This document shows positions 35,166 to 45,574 of a stretch of 64,000 bases of DNA, piece after piece. Position 1 is the stretch's first letter; every line of letters starts with the position of its first letter. A program made the position numbers and the translations under genes. The notes under the pieces were generated by a model. The model had not been told where the DNA came from and did not search any database. It saw only the letters and a program-made list of their open reading frames with translations. Source of the stretch: Salvia splendens (Eukaryota; Streptophyta; Magnoliopsida; Lamiales; Lamiaceae); contig NC_056033.1 in NCBI RefSeq assembly GCF_004379255.2, positions 3,886,172-3,950,171 of the forward strand, read 5' to 3'.

Positions 35166-36488
35166 TCACCCACACGTCCAATTGCGCCGGAATTCGAGCA
35201 CGAATCTTTCGCACGACGACAAGATTCTGTTCACAAAAGAATTGAAGAAAGCCTCGCCAAGCTCATAGCCGCTGTCACCGGGGCGCGAGCGAAAGAGCCA
35301 CCCGACCCAGTCGCGACGCCTACGAAAGGTTGGTCGTTGCCGCCTTCGGTCACGAAAGCACCGCTGGGTATCAAACCCGAGACCCTACCACGCCTCCGCC
35401 TCGAGCCACCACGTTTCGACGGAGAGAATGCCCCATATTGGATTCGTAAGATCCAGACGTACTATAACCACCACTACACACCGCTAGATGATCGTCTTTA
35501 TCTTACACAATATTTATTCGATCACCCAGCATCAGATTGGAGGGAATATTGGGTGGTAACTAACAAAGATACGAATTGGGATGATTTCTTGTTGGCCGTA
35601 GAGACGCGGTTCGATCCCGAATTTTACAAACCAGACGTGGCGACTGGCCGGGACCAGCGGAAGCCCAACCGTAAAACGGCGTGCCTAGTTGCGAATCAGG
35701 AGCTCGACCAACAGCCAGTCGCAATGCCTCCGCAGTGTTGGACACTTCCGCCGTCCATCACACAGTCGCCACTGGGCGTCAAGGCCGAGCCCTTACCGCG
35801 CCTTCGCTTCGATCCCCCTCGCTTTGACGGTGACAATGCTCTGGATTGGATTCATAAAATCCAACACTACTACAATGATCAGTACATGCCGCTCCATGAT
35901 CGTTTATACCTAGCCCAATACTTGTTTGATCATCCGGCATCGGAGTGGAGAGAGTACTGGGAGGAAACCAATAAAGGAAAAGGTTGGGACGAATTTTTAA
36001 TTGATGTCAGACAATGATATGAGCCCGATTCACATGATGAGTACGTAAGGCGTCAACCAGCCCTACACCGAACCTGCCAGACCGTGGCCGTCGTGCAAGG
36101 AGCCTCCCATCGACCAGTCGGGACATCCCGTGATGACCGCCAGGACATCCACAACACAACGTCGCTAGTGCAGGTGCATGATATTATCTACGCAGGGCCA
36201 TCACCGCCGCTCATGGATCAAGAGAGTTTTGCGGCAAATAGCTGGGACTCACCTCAAGCAAGAGATTTTGTTCCCAATATTGTAGTGGAGTCGGAAAATA
36301 TTGTTGCGAAGGCTGATGTTATTTTCAATGGCCAGTTTGATTCTGGACAGCCAGCTGCTATCATTGCTATGGAGGAAATAAAGGACGTTGATTCCGACAA
36401 TGGCGGTGGATTAAAGGGTGTGGCACGACCTATTCGAGGGTTTTCCGGTGATGCAGCGGGTCTCCTTTCCATGCTACAATGGCCGTAG
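35166..36488 (+). pseudogene. Gag with a tandemly duplicated half, one in-frame stop
   Basis: The frame is open from about 35166, but no ATG was found, so the start is unclear. Two copies of the same Gag segment follow: LPRLRLEPPRFDGENAPYW, YYNHHYTPLDDRLYLTQYLF and DHPASDWREYW (about 35375-35625), then LPRLRFDPPRFDGDNALDW, YYNDQYMPLHDRLYLAQYLF and DHPASEWREYW (about 35790-36015). They resemble the plant retrotransposon Gag domain. A TGA at 36015-36017 interrupts the frame after DVRQ; the next residues (YEPDSHDEY) continue the same homology, so it looks like a CGA-to-TGA change. The frame then runs to 36488. No CCHC knuckle, protease or polymerase follows. Confidence 0.75.
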
Positions 36489-37122
36489 CATCCCGCGGCA
36501 AGAAGGGCTCCCAAACCAAGCCGTACCTAATAGTCTCCGAATTTTTGTTCACTCACCCAACGTTGTGAACGAGGATCTTGCCATTACAAATTCTTCTCGG
36601 GTGGAGATATTTCTGCATTGGCTCTCCAAGATAGATGATGGTGTGTTGGATCTTTATTATAAAGAGTTTAAAGAGCCGGCTACTAGTTGTACTTTGTCTG
36701 AGTTACAGTGGGATGAGAAAGCCTCTACCATTGTTGTTGCAAATTCTGAGGGACGTGAGGGAAAGGTCCCTACTAGTGCTGCCGAACACTCATCTAAGGT
36801 TGTGAATGCATTCTTTGAGGATCATGCTGTTGAATCACCGGGCACGGATGTTAAGCCCATGTGCTTGACAGATGCTTTCCTTGAGAAGAACTTGGTGTCG
36901 CTGGCAATGGAGTTCTTCATGGAGAGTTTGATGTTTCTGGAGGAGCGGGTATCGTCACCTTTCTTTCATGCTTCAACATTCGCTACGACTCATACGAGAC
37001 GGGGGCATGAAACTCTTTGCTTTGGTGCGATGAAAGGAGTTCGTATTTTTTACCCTGGAGATTTTGAGAGTATTTCCACCTTGGACGAGACACTCGTGTT
37101 CTTAATTCATGACCCACCTTGA
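36489..37122 (+). pseudogene. 3' part of the Gag-only element ORF, shifted frame
   Basis: A frame overlapping the previous one opens from about 36418 and runs to TGA at 37120-37122; a frameshift near 36430-36490 probably separates them. It contains acidic and hydrophobic stretches (FLHWLSKIDDGVLDLYYKEF, FLEKNLVSLAMEFFMES) that I do not recognise. It ends HDPP-stop, with the stop inside CCACCTTGAGGACAAGGTGG, exactly as in the 2.17-kb element, just before the polypurine tract. Confidence 0.55.
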
Positions 37123-37152
37123 GGACAAGGTGGTTTTCAACGGCGGGAGAGT

Positions 37153-37498
37153 TGATAGGGTCCTCGATTTAGCAAATATCGCAGAAGATCTCTCCAATAT
37201 ATTTCTTGATCCAGCATATCTTTTATTTTATTTTTGTTAGTTATCTTTAGTTATTTTCCATATCTTTTGTAATCTTTTATTTTAATTATCTTGCTTGATT
37301 AGCAAGATAGGTTTAGAGTTAGAATTCTATAAATTATAGAATTCTCTAATATTTTGATTCATTGAGAAATAAAGTATAAACTTATTCTCATTTCGGTTCT
37401 GGCAGAAATCGCCCCCTAGCACTTCAACTAGGGTTATCTTGTTCTTCGTTTCACTATAAATCGTTGGTGCTCTAGTCCGATAGATCAAGGGTCTATCA
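37153..37498 (+). repeat. 3' LTR of the Gag-only element
   Basis: 346 bp from TGATAGGGTC to GGTCTATCA, followed by the TAACG target duplication. It shows the uninterrupted site (GGCAGAAATCGCC) into which copia jumped in the other LTR. Confidence 0.95.
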
Positions 37499-37503
37499 TA
37501 ACG

Positions 37504-38500
37504 AATACGAGATTAAAGTTTAATTTTCAAAATAAAATCGCAATTGTTCAAACGGGCGCCTCGCGTAATTGTATCATTTGGAATTTTGAAAAGAATAATT
37601 GAAAAATCATGCATATTAATAAGCAAACAATGATTCTTATACTAACATATTAGTATAAATTTATAAGAGAGAGCCATTCGTCATTACATTCTCAACAATA
37701 TTATAGAAGGCTCTAATCGTTCACCTACTTAAAATTAGTTCAACAACTCCACTTTAATTATACTAAATGCATACTTTCTCTTATATATCTAGTTAAGTAC
37801 TTGTACTTCGTTTAATACATCCAAATTAATGATTCCATATATCCTGAACTAAATTAATTTGATGATGATAATGAAAGAAGATAACATTGTACTATTAAAA
37901 GAACAAGTTAAAACTGTTCATACACAACTTTGACAAAATTACTTGTATGTCCTTTGGTTTAATCATCTTCTTACTTATATCCTAGGCTAGCATTGTAGCC
38001 GATATATGTTGATAGACACTTAATTAGAATTTAATATTAAAAATTATAAATACAAATGAAATTTTATCAACTCCTTATCAGAATTCAGAAGAAAAAAGTT
38101 TAATAGCCGTCACCAATTAAAACTTGCAAATTTCCAATTAAATATGAAAACTGAATTGATTATGTATTTTTACTCAAAGTTTAATTATAAACAGGAAATG
38201 AAAACTAAATTTATTAAATATTTTACTTAAAGGGATATTTTATGCAAATAAACTTCAGAATAAAAAAAAATTCGTTTTATAGTTCCTTTTGAGAATTATG
38301 TCCAACGCATGCATTTTCTTAAAAAAAAATACACATTTTTATTAATATATGTAGATAAATATTGCGGTATTATTGTTATTGTATTTGAATTAATTGTATA
38401 TGATATGTTTTATATAATACGCAAATACAAAAATTTATAATGAATTTTTTAAATGTAATTATAAAATGAAAATAACATATGAATAACGTAACTAATGTTT
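37504..38500. other. AT-rich intergenic sequence, no gene seen
   Basis: No protein-like frame or repeat was recognised between the Gag-only element and the Harbinger remnant. Confidence 0.5.
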
Positions 38501-38744
38501 TTTTTTCAATCAGAGAACTCTGAAGACCACATCCCCATTCGTGCTCTTGCCAAAGAGCACGGATGTGGACCCGGATCCACATTTATTACTTTTTTACTCC
38601 TTGCTCTTAGGCAAGAGCACAACACCCACATCCATGTTCTTCCGCAAGGACATGCTCAATGGTCCCACCATTCTATTATTCAATTTAAATAAAGACATTT
38701 CCACAATATTAAAATACATTAAAAATACCCGGAATACTATTACA

Positions 38745-38865
38745 AATTAAAAAAAATTAAAAATTATATAATTAAAATCCTAAAAATTAAAAATTACATA
38801 ATTAAAATCCTAAAAAATAAAAATACATAATTAAAATCCTAAAAATAAAAAATACATAATTAAAG
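38745..38865. repeat. ~30-bp AT-rich tandem repeat, about four units
   Basis: AAAAATTACATAATTAAAAT followed by CCTAAAAAT recurs about four times. It lies in what would be the 3' UTR of the Harbinger ORF1-like gene. Confidence 0.75.
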
Positions 38866-38889
38866 GCTGAAAAATATCCTCGTGGAAGA

Positions 38890-40693
38890 CTATTCCTCTG
38901 GCTCTATCCCCAATGTTCTTCGGAGAGCCCGTATCATTGCCAAATGTGAATCAAGTTGCTCGGGGGTCATATTTGACCTATCGACCAAATTGAGTTGGGC
39001 CAAAAGGGTCCACAACGAGTTGGTGAGGGGTTGAGGTGGCACAAAGGGAGTGGGAGCGGGGGCGGATGGAGTCGCGGCGCGACGGCGGTTGGCCGTTGCC
39101 TTCTTCCTTCCTTGCGGTCGGCGTTGGGAACTACTCGTGTCACACCTCAACCCCTCTGACGTATACTCTTATAATAAATAAATCTCTTATCATAAAAGCA
39201 ATCAATACATATAATCAGAAACAATATATATAACATAATTTAAAAACAAACCATTTCATATTCATATGCATATGCCACTCTATTCAGTTTATTATTCTGT
39301 AACAGTCAAGCCTGGTATCTGCCCGAGATTCCTCTATGATTGACCCGTAGGTCCCATTATGATTTGGACTCATAGGTCCCTCTGTATTTGGACTCATAGG
39401 TCCCTCTGTAATTTCAGATCCAGTACAAGGCTGTCACAGATCCTCTTTAATCACATGATTCACATAATCAGTATCATAAACATATCATTTGCACCAATCA
39501 CATATCCATATCATATTCCACCATCTATATCAAATAACACATAATCATATCAATTTCACACCATATAATCCAATAATTCACTCCAATTCAACATATAACA
39601 ATCAACCACATAACAAATGTAAAACTAAAAGTGTGATTTATACACACCTTATCATGATAGGTAATCTGGTCGAACACTAGCTCTTGATTCCCGATCTACA
39701 TTCCTTGATCCTTTCTACCTTCGGGCTATTTTTCTGCCTTCCGACTCCAACTTCTCGTTTAATTTTTTTTTAACTTAAAAGTTCCCTTGTTTTAAATCTC
39801 CCACTCTCTGCTAGCTAAACTCATATTTCCATCGTAATTCTTTCCATTTTTTTTAGTAATATAGTCAAATAAACCGACTCACATATATTAATTAAATGAC
39901 TCCCTTTTTTGTGTTAATACGTGTACTTCAAATGACTAAATAATTGCAATCCTACATTTATAAGTCTACACGTGGTTCTCTAAAATGAGTCCTTATCCCA
40001 AATCTCATCTTCATGGTAAGTACTTAGTATATATTTGGGTTTACATAATATAATACCCATGCACATCTACTTCCATCTACAAAAAGACACATATGCACAC
40101 ACTATTAGTATATGATAATTAAAGAAAATATATATTATATGCATATCACTTATACTATTAGTATATGATAATTAAAGAAAATATATATTATATGCATATA
40201 ACTCAATTAAGTTAATCATCTAACTTTATAATTCCGTTTAACTTATATACACATATAAACAATTCTATTCATTAGTCATGAAAGATAAAAATCATTCTTA
40301 TGATACCCATAAAATATATATAATATGCATTGAAAGTAAAATATAAAATGATGCATGTTTTGGGTTAGGGATGTTACAACTCGGGCCGGCGTCGGGGCTA
40401 TCCAAGTTAGCTCCGGCAAGCTGGCTAGCCACCTCATCCTCGCCGGCGTCGGATAGGGATACCGACCTCGACCGTTTGCTGGAGGAGCTGGAGGAGGATG
40501 ATACGCCTCTCCTATACCTCGGATGCACACGCACCTCCTGCCAAACGCTGAGGTACTTGAACGGTTTGTAATTTAGGGATTGGTAGGTCGACAAGGCGGC
40601 ACTGATGATGTCGAGCTCGCTCCTGCCGCTCCCCGCCGACCGCTCTTCCTGGAGGTAATCCCCTGGAACTTTTGGATTTCTTCGTTGCCACAT
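38890..40693 (-). pseudogene. Harbinger ORF1-like protein, split by a solo LTR
   Basis: The upstream part is 40384-40693 (ATG at 40693; LDIISAALSTYQSLNYKPFK, YLSVWQEVRVHPRYR, SKRSRSVSLSDAGEDEVAS). The downstream part is 38890-39137 (RRPQGRKKATANRRR, TPEQLDSHLAMIRALRRTLG, ending EPEE-stop). The intervening 1241-bp solo LTR plus one ACTCG duplication interrupts the frame after DAGPS; ignoring it, the frame continues without a break. This resembles the C-terminal half of the NAM-associated or MYB-like ORF1 proteins of plant PIF/Harbinger elements; the N-terminal DNA-binding part is missing, perhaps on a lost exon. Confidence 0.7.
39138..40378 (-). mobile_element. Solo LTR, 1241 bp
   Basis: It runs from TGTCACACCTC to GGGATGTTACA in plus reading, with perfect ACTCG duplications at 39133-39137 and 40379-40383. 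On the minus strand it starts TGTAACATCCC, the style of plant chromovirus LTRs (Tekay/Del type); that assignment is tentative. A local direct repeat (TATACTATTAGTATATGATA, near 40100 and 40150) lies inside. No internal retrotransposon sequence remains. Confidence 0.85.
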
Positions 40694-40759
40694 TGAGAAA
40701 AATCATTTAGTTGAGTGCTTGTATAATTAATGCAGATTACATCCTAAAATTAATTAGTA

Positions 40760-41640
40760 ATAGATGGAACGATCCATTAGACTTATATAGTGGTTTCAGT
40801 TTTTATTTTTGCACTGATGTAGGATATTGTATTTAGTTACTTTTTGCTTTCACTTGCCAATATCCTCCCTCAGATCCTTCAAGATGAACCTTGGAGGATT
40901 AGACTTTTCTTCTGTTTTGTCTAATCACTGACCCAAATTTAAAGCCCAGATATACAGCTGGACAATTTATTTTTGAATTGGATTAATTAATTTTGATCCA
41001 TAATCAGTAACTCACTCTAATACCATATTGAAAATAGAAATATGATTCAACGTGTTTCTGCATGTTTGACAATAAATATTGCATTGTATTATACGAAAAT
41101 TCACAACCACGATGATCTAATGATTTATAAGTGAATGAAAAATAAGTGTTAGAGCGACTTATTCCTACTCCCGCAATGCAGGGGATCAACTCCACAATTC
41201 CAGCAGCTTCGGTCCCATACCAATTAATAGTATTAATACATATATAGATTATAGATGGTCTTTGTCTTTGCTTTTTTTAAATAATGCATGTACTATATTA
41301 TGATCAATACTTTTCATATATATATCCATCAAATTTAAGTTCCCTATGTAATGTCATTACATTACATGAGCTTTAGCAAAATAATCTCCTAAACATTAAT
41401 AAGCTGCAAAAATCGACTACAAAGAGTTTCTCAGCCACATTTTACCTTCTTAATGATCTTAATAAGTAACAATTCATTGACTAAACTAAATGGTTAATTT
41501 ACTATATCACGCTTCTACTTTCATAGAATAGTATTTTCTTAATTTTCTCTTCTAACTTATGATTTCTCTCTAACGTATTATATAACCTCAAGTTATCCCA
41601 ACTTATGATTTTCTCTCTTCAAAGGAGTCTTATATTTTTT
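40760..41640. other. AT-rich intergenic sequence, no gene seen
   Basis: No gene or repeat was recognised here. Confidence 0.5.
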
Positions 41641-41643
41641 TGG

Positions 41644-42030
41644 GATATTGGCCCATACTATTATGGAACTTTTAAAAAGTTGTGCATTTCCCATGAACTT
41701 TAATCTTGACAAATAATATCACAAACTTTACCTGAGTTTGTTATTTCCCACCGGTGAAAAATTACGGCAAATAATATCATGATATAGATTTTTTTTTTCA
41801 TAATTTCTCGACAACAACTTCGAGAGCTCCATGTTCTTCAATCTTTGAGGATAGTTTTTCTTTAAGGATACCCTCCAAAATTATTCTTCAATCCATTAAT
41901 ATAGCTGGAATTTTTTCGTTTGTGAGAAATACTCAAACTCAGATAAAGTTCGTAATATTATTACCAAATTAAAAATTCATGGGAAAGACTCAACTTTTTG
42001 AAAGTTTCATGATATTAACGACCAACATCT
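41644..42030. mobile_element. MITE with ~125-bp terminal inverted repeats
   Basis: The left arm (GATATTGGCCCATACTATTA, GGAACTTTTAAAAAGTTGTG, CATTTCCCATGAACTTT, CAAACTTTACCTGAGTTTG) is repeated in reverse by the right arm that ends AAAGTTTCATGATATTAACGACCAACATC. The loop lies near 41770-41890. No clear target duplication was found. No coding capacity. Confidence 0.8.
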
Positions 42031-42578
42031 CTCATTTTTTTAAGGCAAAACTTTTAAATAATTAAATGTATTGTACACCCATTCAGTTCATATCACTATT
42101 TCTAATTAGGATTGCCAGTCAAAATTAAAAATTAATTAGGGCCCACGTGAAGTGTGCCTCTTTTTCTATTTTTCTTGTAGTATCTTTTGGGATATGATCA
42201 TATGAAGATGAAATGGGGTTTTTGGAAGATTGTTAGGCAAGTAGGCAAGAGATGACAAATTTACAAACTCATGAAATAGTGCATGATCAAGGATATGCAT
42301 GTTCATTCCACTTTAATAGTGCCCCAATTAGGATTATATACATAATATATCTATATGTATGTGTGTCCAGAGTCAAATAATAAATAATTTTTTATGTAAC
42401 TAATTAGAGATTCATGCAATTGATGTCTTTTCAAAATTGCCCGGCCAAATTAGAAGTCCAATTTGACTCTTAATACATAATAAAACCGTCAAATCACATA
42501 GTAATATCTAGACAAATTACATTTTATTAACATGTTGATCACATATCTAATCAATGTTAATTACGTTATATAGGTGGT
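42031..42578. other. AT-rich intergenic sequence, no gene seen
   Basis: Nothing was recognised apart from the GTGGT target duplication of the next element at 42574-42578. Confidence 0.5.
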
Positions 42579-43176
42579 TGATGGATCCGCGAATTTCTGA
42601 TGTTAGTAAATGCTGGTAGAGAATAAAGACTACGACACAAAGAATTTACGTGGTTCGATTTACTGAAGTAAATCTACGTCCACGGGAAGAAGGGAGGGCA
42701 AGATTGTATTGCTTGATCTGGGATTACAGCTTACAACACAGACTTGCTATATGATTTTTTATCTCTAGAGAGCTTAACCCTTTTCTATCTGATCTAAGTT
42801 CTATTTATACATTGAACTAGGATCGTGGTTTGCAGCCCCACTAACAAGATCGTGGGTGAGCAATAACTGCTCAATAACTGCTTCGTACCACTAAATAGAT
42901 CGTGGGTATAGCGGAGGTCGTGGAGGCCTTTCATGAGTCCACTAACTCCTAGTTCGGTCGAATGCTGAGACCGAACTGCTGGACTTTACCGATCAGCTCT
43001 TGCCGATCTGAGAGGAGAGCTTGACTGGTCGGCTTTTACCGAGCTGTAGGCTGAGTCCGAACTCTTTGGTCGTGCCGAACTCTTTGGTGCCGAACAGATA
43101 CTCTTTCTTGGGCTCTGGGCTGATGGGCCGTCACTGTTATTGGGCTTGCCATTAGGGTTTAGTTCGTACCCCATCA
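42579..43176 (-). repeat. 3' LTR of the Tat-like element
   Basis: 598 bp. A minus-strand TATA box (GTATAAATAG) lies near 42803. It reads GCTGGTAGAG where the other LTR reads GCTGATAGAG; no other difference was seen. Confidence 0.95.
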
Positions 43177-43192
43177 CTACCCCCCCCGAAAA
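43177..43192 (-). other. Polypurine tract of the Tat-like element
   Basis: On the minus strand TTTTCGGGGGGGGTAG abuts the 3' LTR (TGATGGGG). This is the expected primer site for plus-strand DNA synthesis. Confidence 0.8.
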
Positions 43193-43509
43193 GCGAAGTG
43201 AATCACTTCGGCGAGGTGAGTCACTTCGGCATTCTGGATAACGGTAAGGGGGAGGCTGACGTCAGGGGACGTGCCTTGCGCGTGCCTGCATTAAATGCGA
43301 CAGTAAAATCCGGCCGTTGAATCCTGAAAAGGTGGGATTCGAAACAGCGCAACGATTTCGAAATCTTTCCCGAATCTGATAAATATGCTCTTTCTTCCTC
43401 ATTTGAACACTTTTGCTGTTGCGTCTTCTATACTCTCTCTTTCTCGAGAAATTTTCTTCCGCTTTCAAGAGCTTCTTCAGACTTTCTTCACGTTCAAAAA
43501 GTAAGAAAA

Positions 43510-45372
43510 ATGTCTTCTTCTTCTTCTTCGGAGTCGGGTAGCGGTAGGAAAGGCGGTAAGGGGTCTTCTGGCCGGAAAGAGTCCGGGGAGAAGACCGTAG
43601 AGTATTTCCATAGTATTTTGAGTAAGGATACTGTGATATCCCTACCCGAAAAATACTTTTTTCCTGGGGGGAAGGCGGTGGTACCTGACGGTGATCATAG
43701 GGCTGACTCCCCGCCGGAGGGTTACGCCACCGTGTACGAGGCCAGCTTAGAATGCGGGTTCGTTTCCCCCTCCCTTCTGCCTTTATAGATTTACTAGATT
43801 TTTTTCAGCTTCCTTTAGGCCAGGTGACTCCGAACTCTTGGAGGCACTTGTCGGCCTTCGCTGCCGAACTCCGTAAGTTAGGAAGGGATTTGTCTTTGAA
43901 GGCGATCCTTAAATTCTTTCAATTTAAGAGGAAGGGGTCTTGGTTTTACTTGATCCCTGTACAGCCCTTTAGGGCCTTTTGTAAAACGAAGTGGCCGAAG
44001 TGGCAAAACCGCTTCTTCTATTATGATAGGACCGCGGCTCCTAGTTTTCCCTGGAGAGGGCCGAAATCCGTTATCCGTCATCCTCGGCCTGAACCGTTGG
44101 ACGAGCTCGATGGCGAGCTCAACAAGATTCCCATAGTTAGGAAACAATACACGGAGTCTGAGCTCGTCAAGGGCGACGTCGTGTTCGACATCTCGTCTTC
44201 GGACGAAGAGGCCGAGGGTGAGGATTTCTCTTTATCTTTATGCTCTACTGCTTTAACGAAGAAAATCTGACTTTGCTTTCTTGCTTTTTGGCAGTGTACA
44301 TGCTGAATAAGGCTATCCGAAAGTCCTCCGAGCTTGTGGAGCCGGAGAGGCAGAGAGCCCCTCGCTCGGCGTCTGAAGCCGAGAAGAATCCGAAGAGGCA
44401 AAAAACCTCTTCTTCGGATCCGAAAGTGCCGGAGTCGTGTTCGGCTAAAGGGAAGGGGAAATTTCATGAGTCCCCAAGAGTGCCGGGGAAAGACCTGGTC
44501 ATCTCCGAGGTGGTTGCAGACATCCCGGAACACGTCCCTGAGCCTTTTCAATGGCCGACGAATTTTGTGGAGGTAAGCTTTCTGACTTGGCTTCTTTTCC
44601 ACATTTTTTGATGGCCATTCTGTTGAGTTTTTTCCTTGTTCATCTTCAGAGAGCCAAGCTCGTCTCCGTGGAGCTCTCCAAAGCATCCCACGACTACGAG
44701 GAGATGCAGAAGAAGTTGCATCTTGCTCGTAGTCTGGCCGAACAGGCTGAGGCCAAATTTGAGAGGGCCCGAGCTGCTAGGATCTCGGCTCAGGATGAAG
44801 CCCGGTCAGCCAAAAACCAGCTCATCATCCTGCAAGAGCAGACGAAGCACCGGGAGGCTCAGAAGGAGGCTGCCGCCGTGGCTGCCCAGGGGGAGGCTCT
44901 CCGTGTTTACACGGAGAAACTCTTTTTGAGCAGCCAGTTCTCGGCCTTTGTCGGTAGTCTGGTAAGGCTAATTACCGATAAGGGCGAGCAGGGGGCCGAC
45001 GTCGTGCTGCCTCTGTACAGCCGAGAGATAGCAGCTCGGCTTCAGAATCTGCCGCTCCTTGAGGAGCTCGCTTCATCCTCGGTCCTGCTTTCTGCAGACC
45101 GAGTCCGGAGTTGTCGAGCTGATCGGGACGAGAACCTGGAGGCTATCTTTGCCTCCGTGGGACCCGTTTCACCCGCTTCGACTTACAACGGAGAGGGTGA
45201 GGCCGAGTCGCTGGAGCTGGAGGCCGAAGTCGAGCGGGCCGGGCATCCGGAGAAGGAAGCCGATCAGGAGGCGGAGGCGAGGCCGGCAGGATGCGAGGCC
45301 GAGGCTGAGGTAGCTCAGGAGAAAGAAGCTGAACCAGACCAAGGAGCCGGAGACGAGGCTGGCGGAGTATGA
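43510..45372 (+). pseudogene. Antisense spliced ORF 1 of the Tat-like element, one frameshift
   Basis: It lies on the strand opposite to gag-pol. Coding parts: 43510-43758, then after a one-base shift 43758-44217, 44295-44572 and 44650-45372. Both introns are GT-AG, both 77 bp, and both join in frame (phase 1 and phase 0). The start MSSSSSSESGSGRK is Ser-rich. The next part (RFPLPSAFIDLLDFFQLPLG, VTPNSWRHLSAFAAELRKL, FQFKRKGSWFYLIP) matches the plant 'putative gypsy type transposon' domain as I know it. A nuclear-type basic stretch (EKNPKRQKTSSSD) follows. The last exon is a long coiled coil (SKASHDYEEMQKKLHLARSL) ending in a Glu-rich tail. The frame breaks at GGG (43756-43758), where one G appears missing. 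Function is unknown; a regulatory or chromatin role has been suggested for such ORFs. Confidence 0.8.
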
Positions 45373-45574
45373 TTTCGTCTCCCTTCTCTTAGTCTAGTTT
45401 CTTCCTTGTAAAATGGCCTTGAAGCCCTCCTAGTGTAAAAATTTTCCTTGTGAATGAAAAATTCTCTACACTTGTCTTCGTATAGCTTTTCGTACTCGCC
45501 TTTATTCCTGTTGTATTTTACTATCTGCTCGGTACAGCTGCCGAACTAATACAGCTGCTTTGTACTCAAAGGAG

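Larger units (their letters stand above)
30075..37498 (+). mobile_element. Gag-only (TR-GAG-like) LTR retrotransposon, split by a copia element
   Basis: The outer element starts TGATAGGGTC and ends GGTCTATCA. Perfect TAACG target duplications flank it (30070-30074 and 37499-37503). Its 5' LTR is 30075-30331 plus 34973-35061 and its 3' LTR is 37153-37498; both total 346 bp and differ at about 7 positions by eye. A PBS-like TTGGTGCTTCCATTGA follows the 5' LTR, and AACGGCGGGAGAGT is the polypurine tract before the 3' LTR. Without the copia insert the element is about 2.8 kb. It encodes only Gag-like sequence, so it is non-autonomous. Confidence 0.9.
38515..40700 (-). mobile_element. PIF/Harbinger-type element remnant
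   Basis: The 3' half of an ORF1-like gene on the minus strand is present. Its downstream end near 38535-38640 has the GTGCTCTTGCCAAAGAGCAC and GCTCTTAGGCAAGAGCAC hairpins I associate with plant Harbinger/Tourist ends. The other terminus and target duplication were not located, so limits are approximate. A solo LTR later inserted at 39138-40378. No DDE transposase gene is present. Confidence 0.6.

Noticed and set aside
42986..43177. Small Ser-rich minus-strand frame in both LTRs of the Tat-like element
   Set aside because: It runs within LTR sequence with biased composition; the doubling is due to the LTRs.
44078..44686. 202-aa minus-strand frame in the Tat-like element
   Set aside because: It lies opposite antisense ORF 1, spans its proposed introns and lacks any retrotransposon motif, so it is taken as a shadow.
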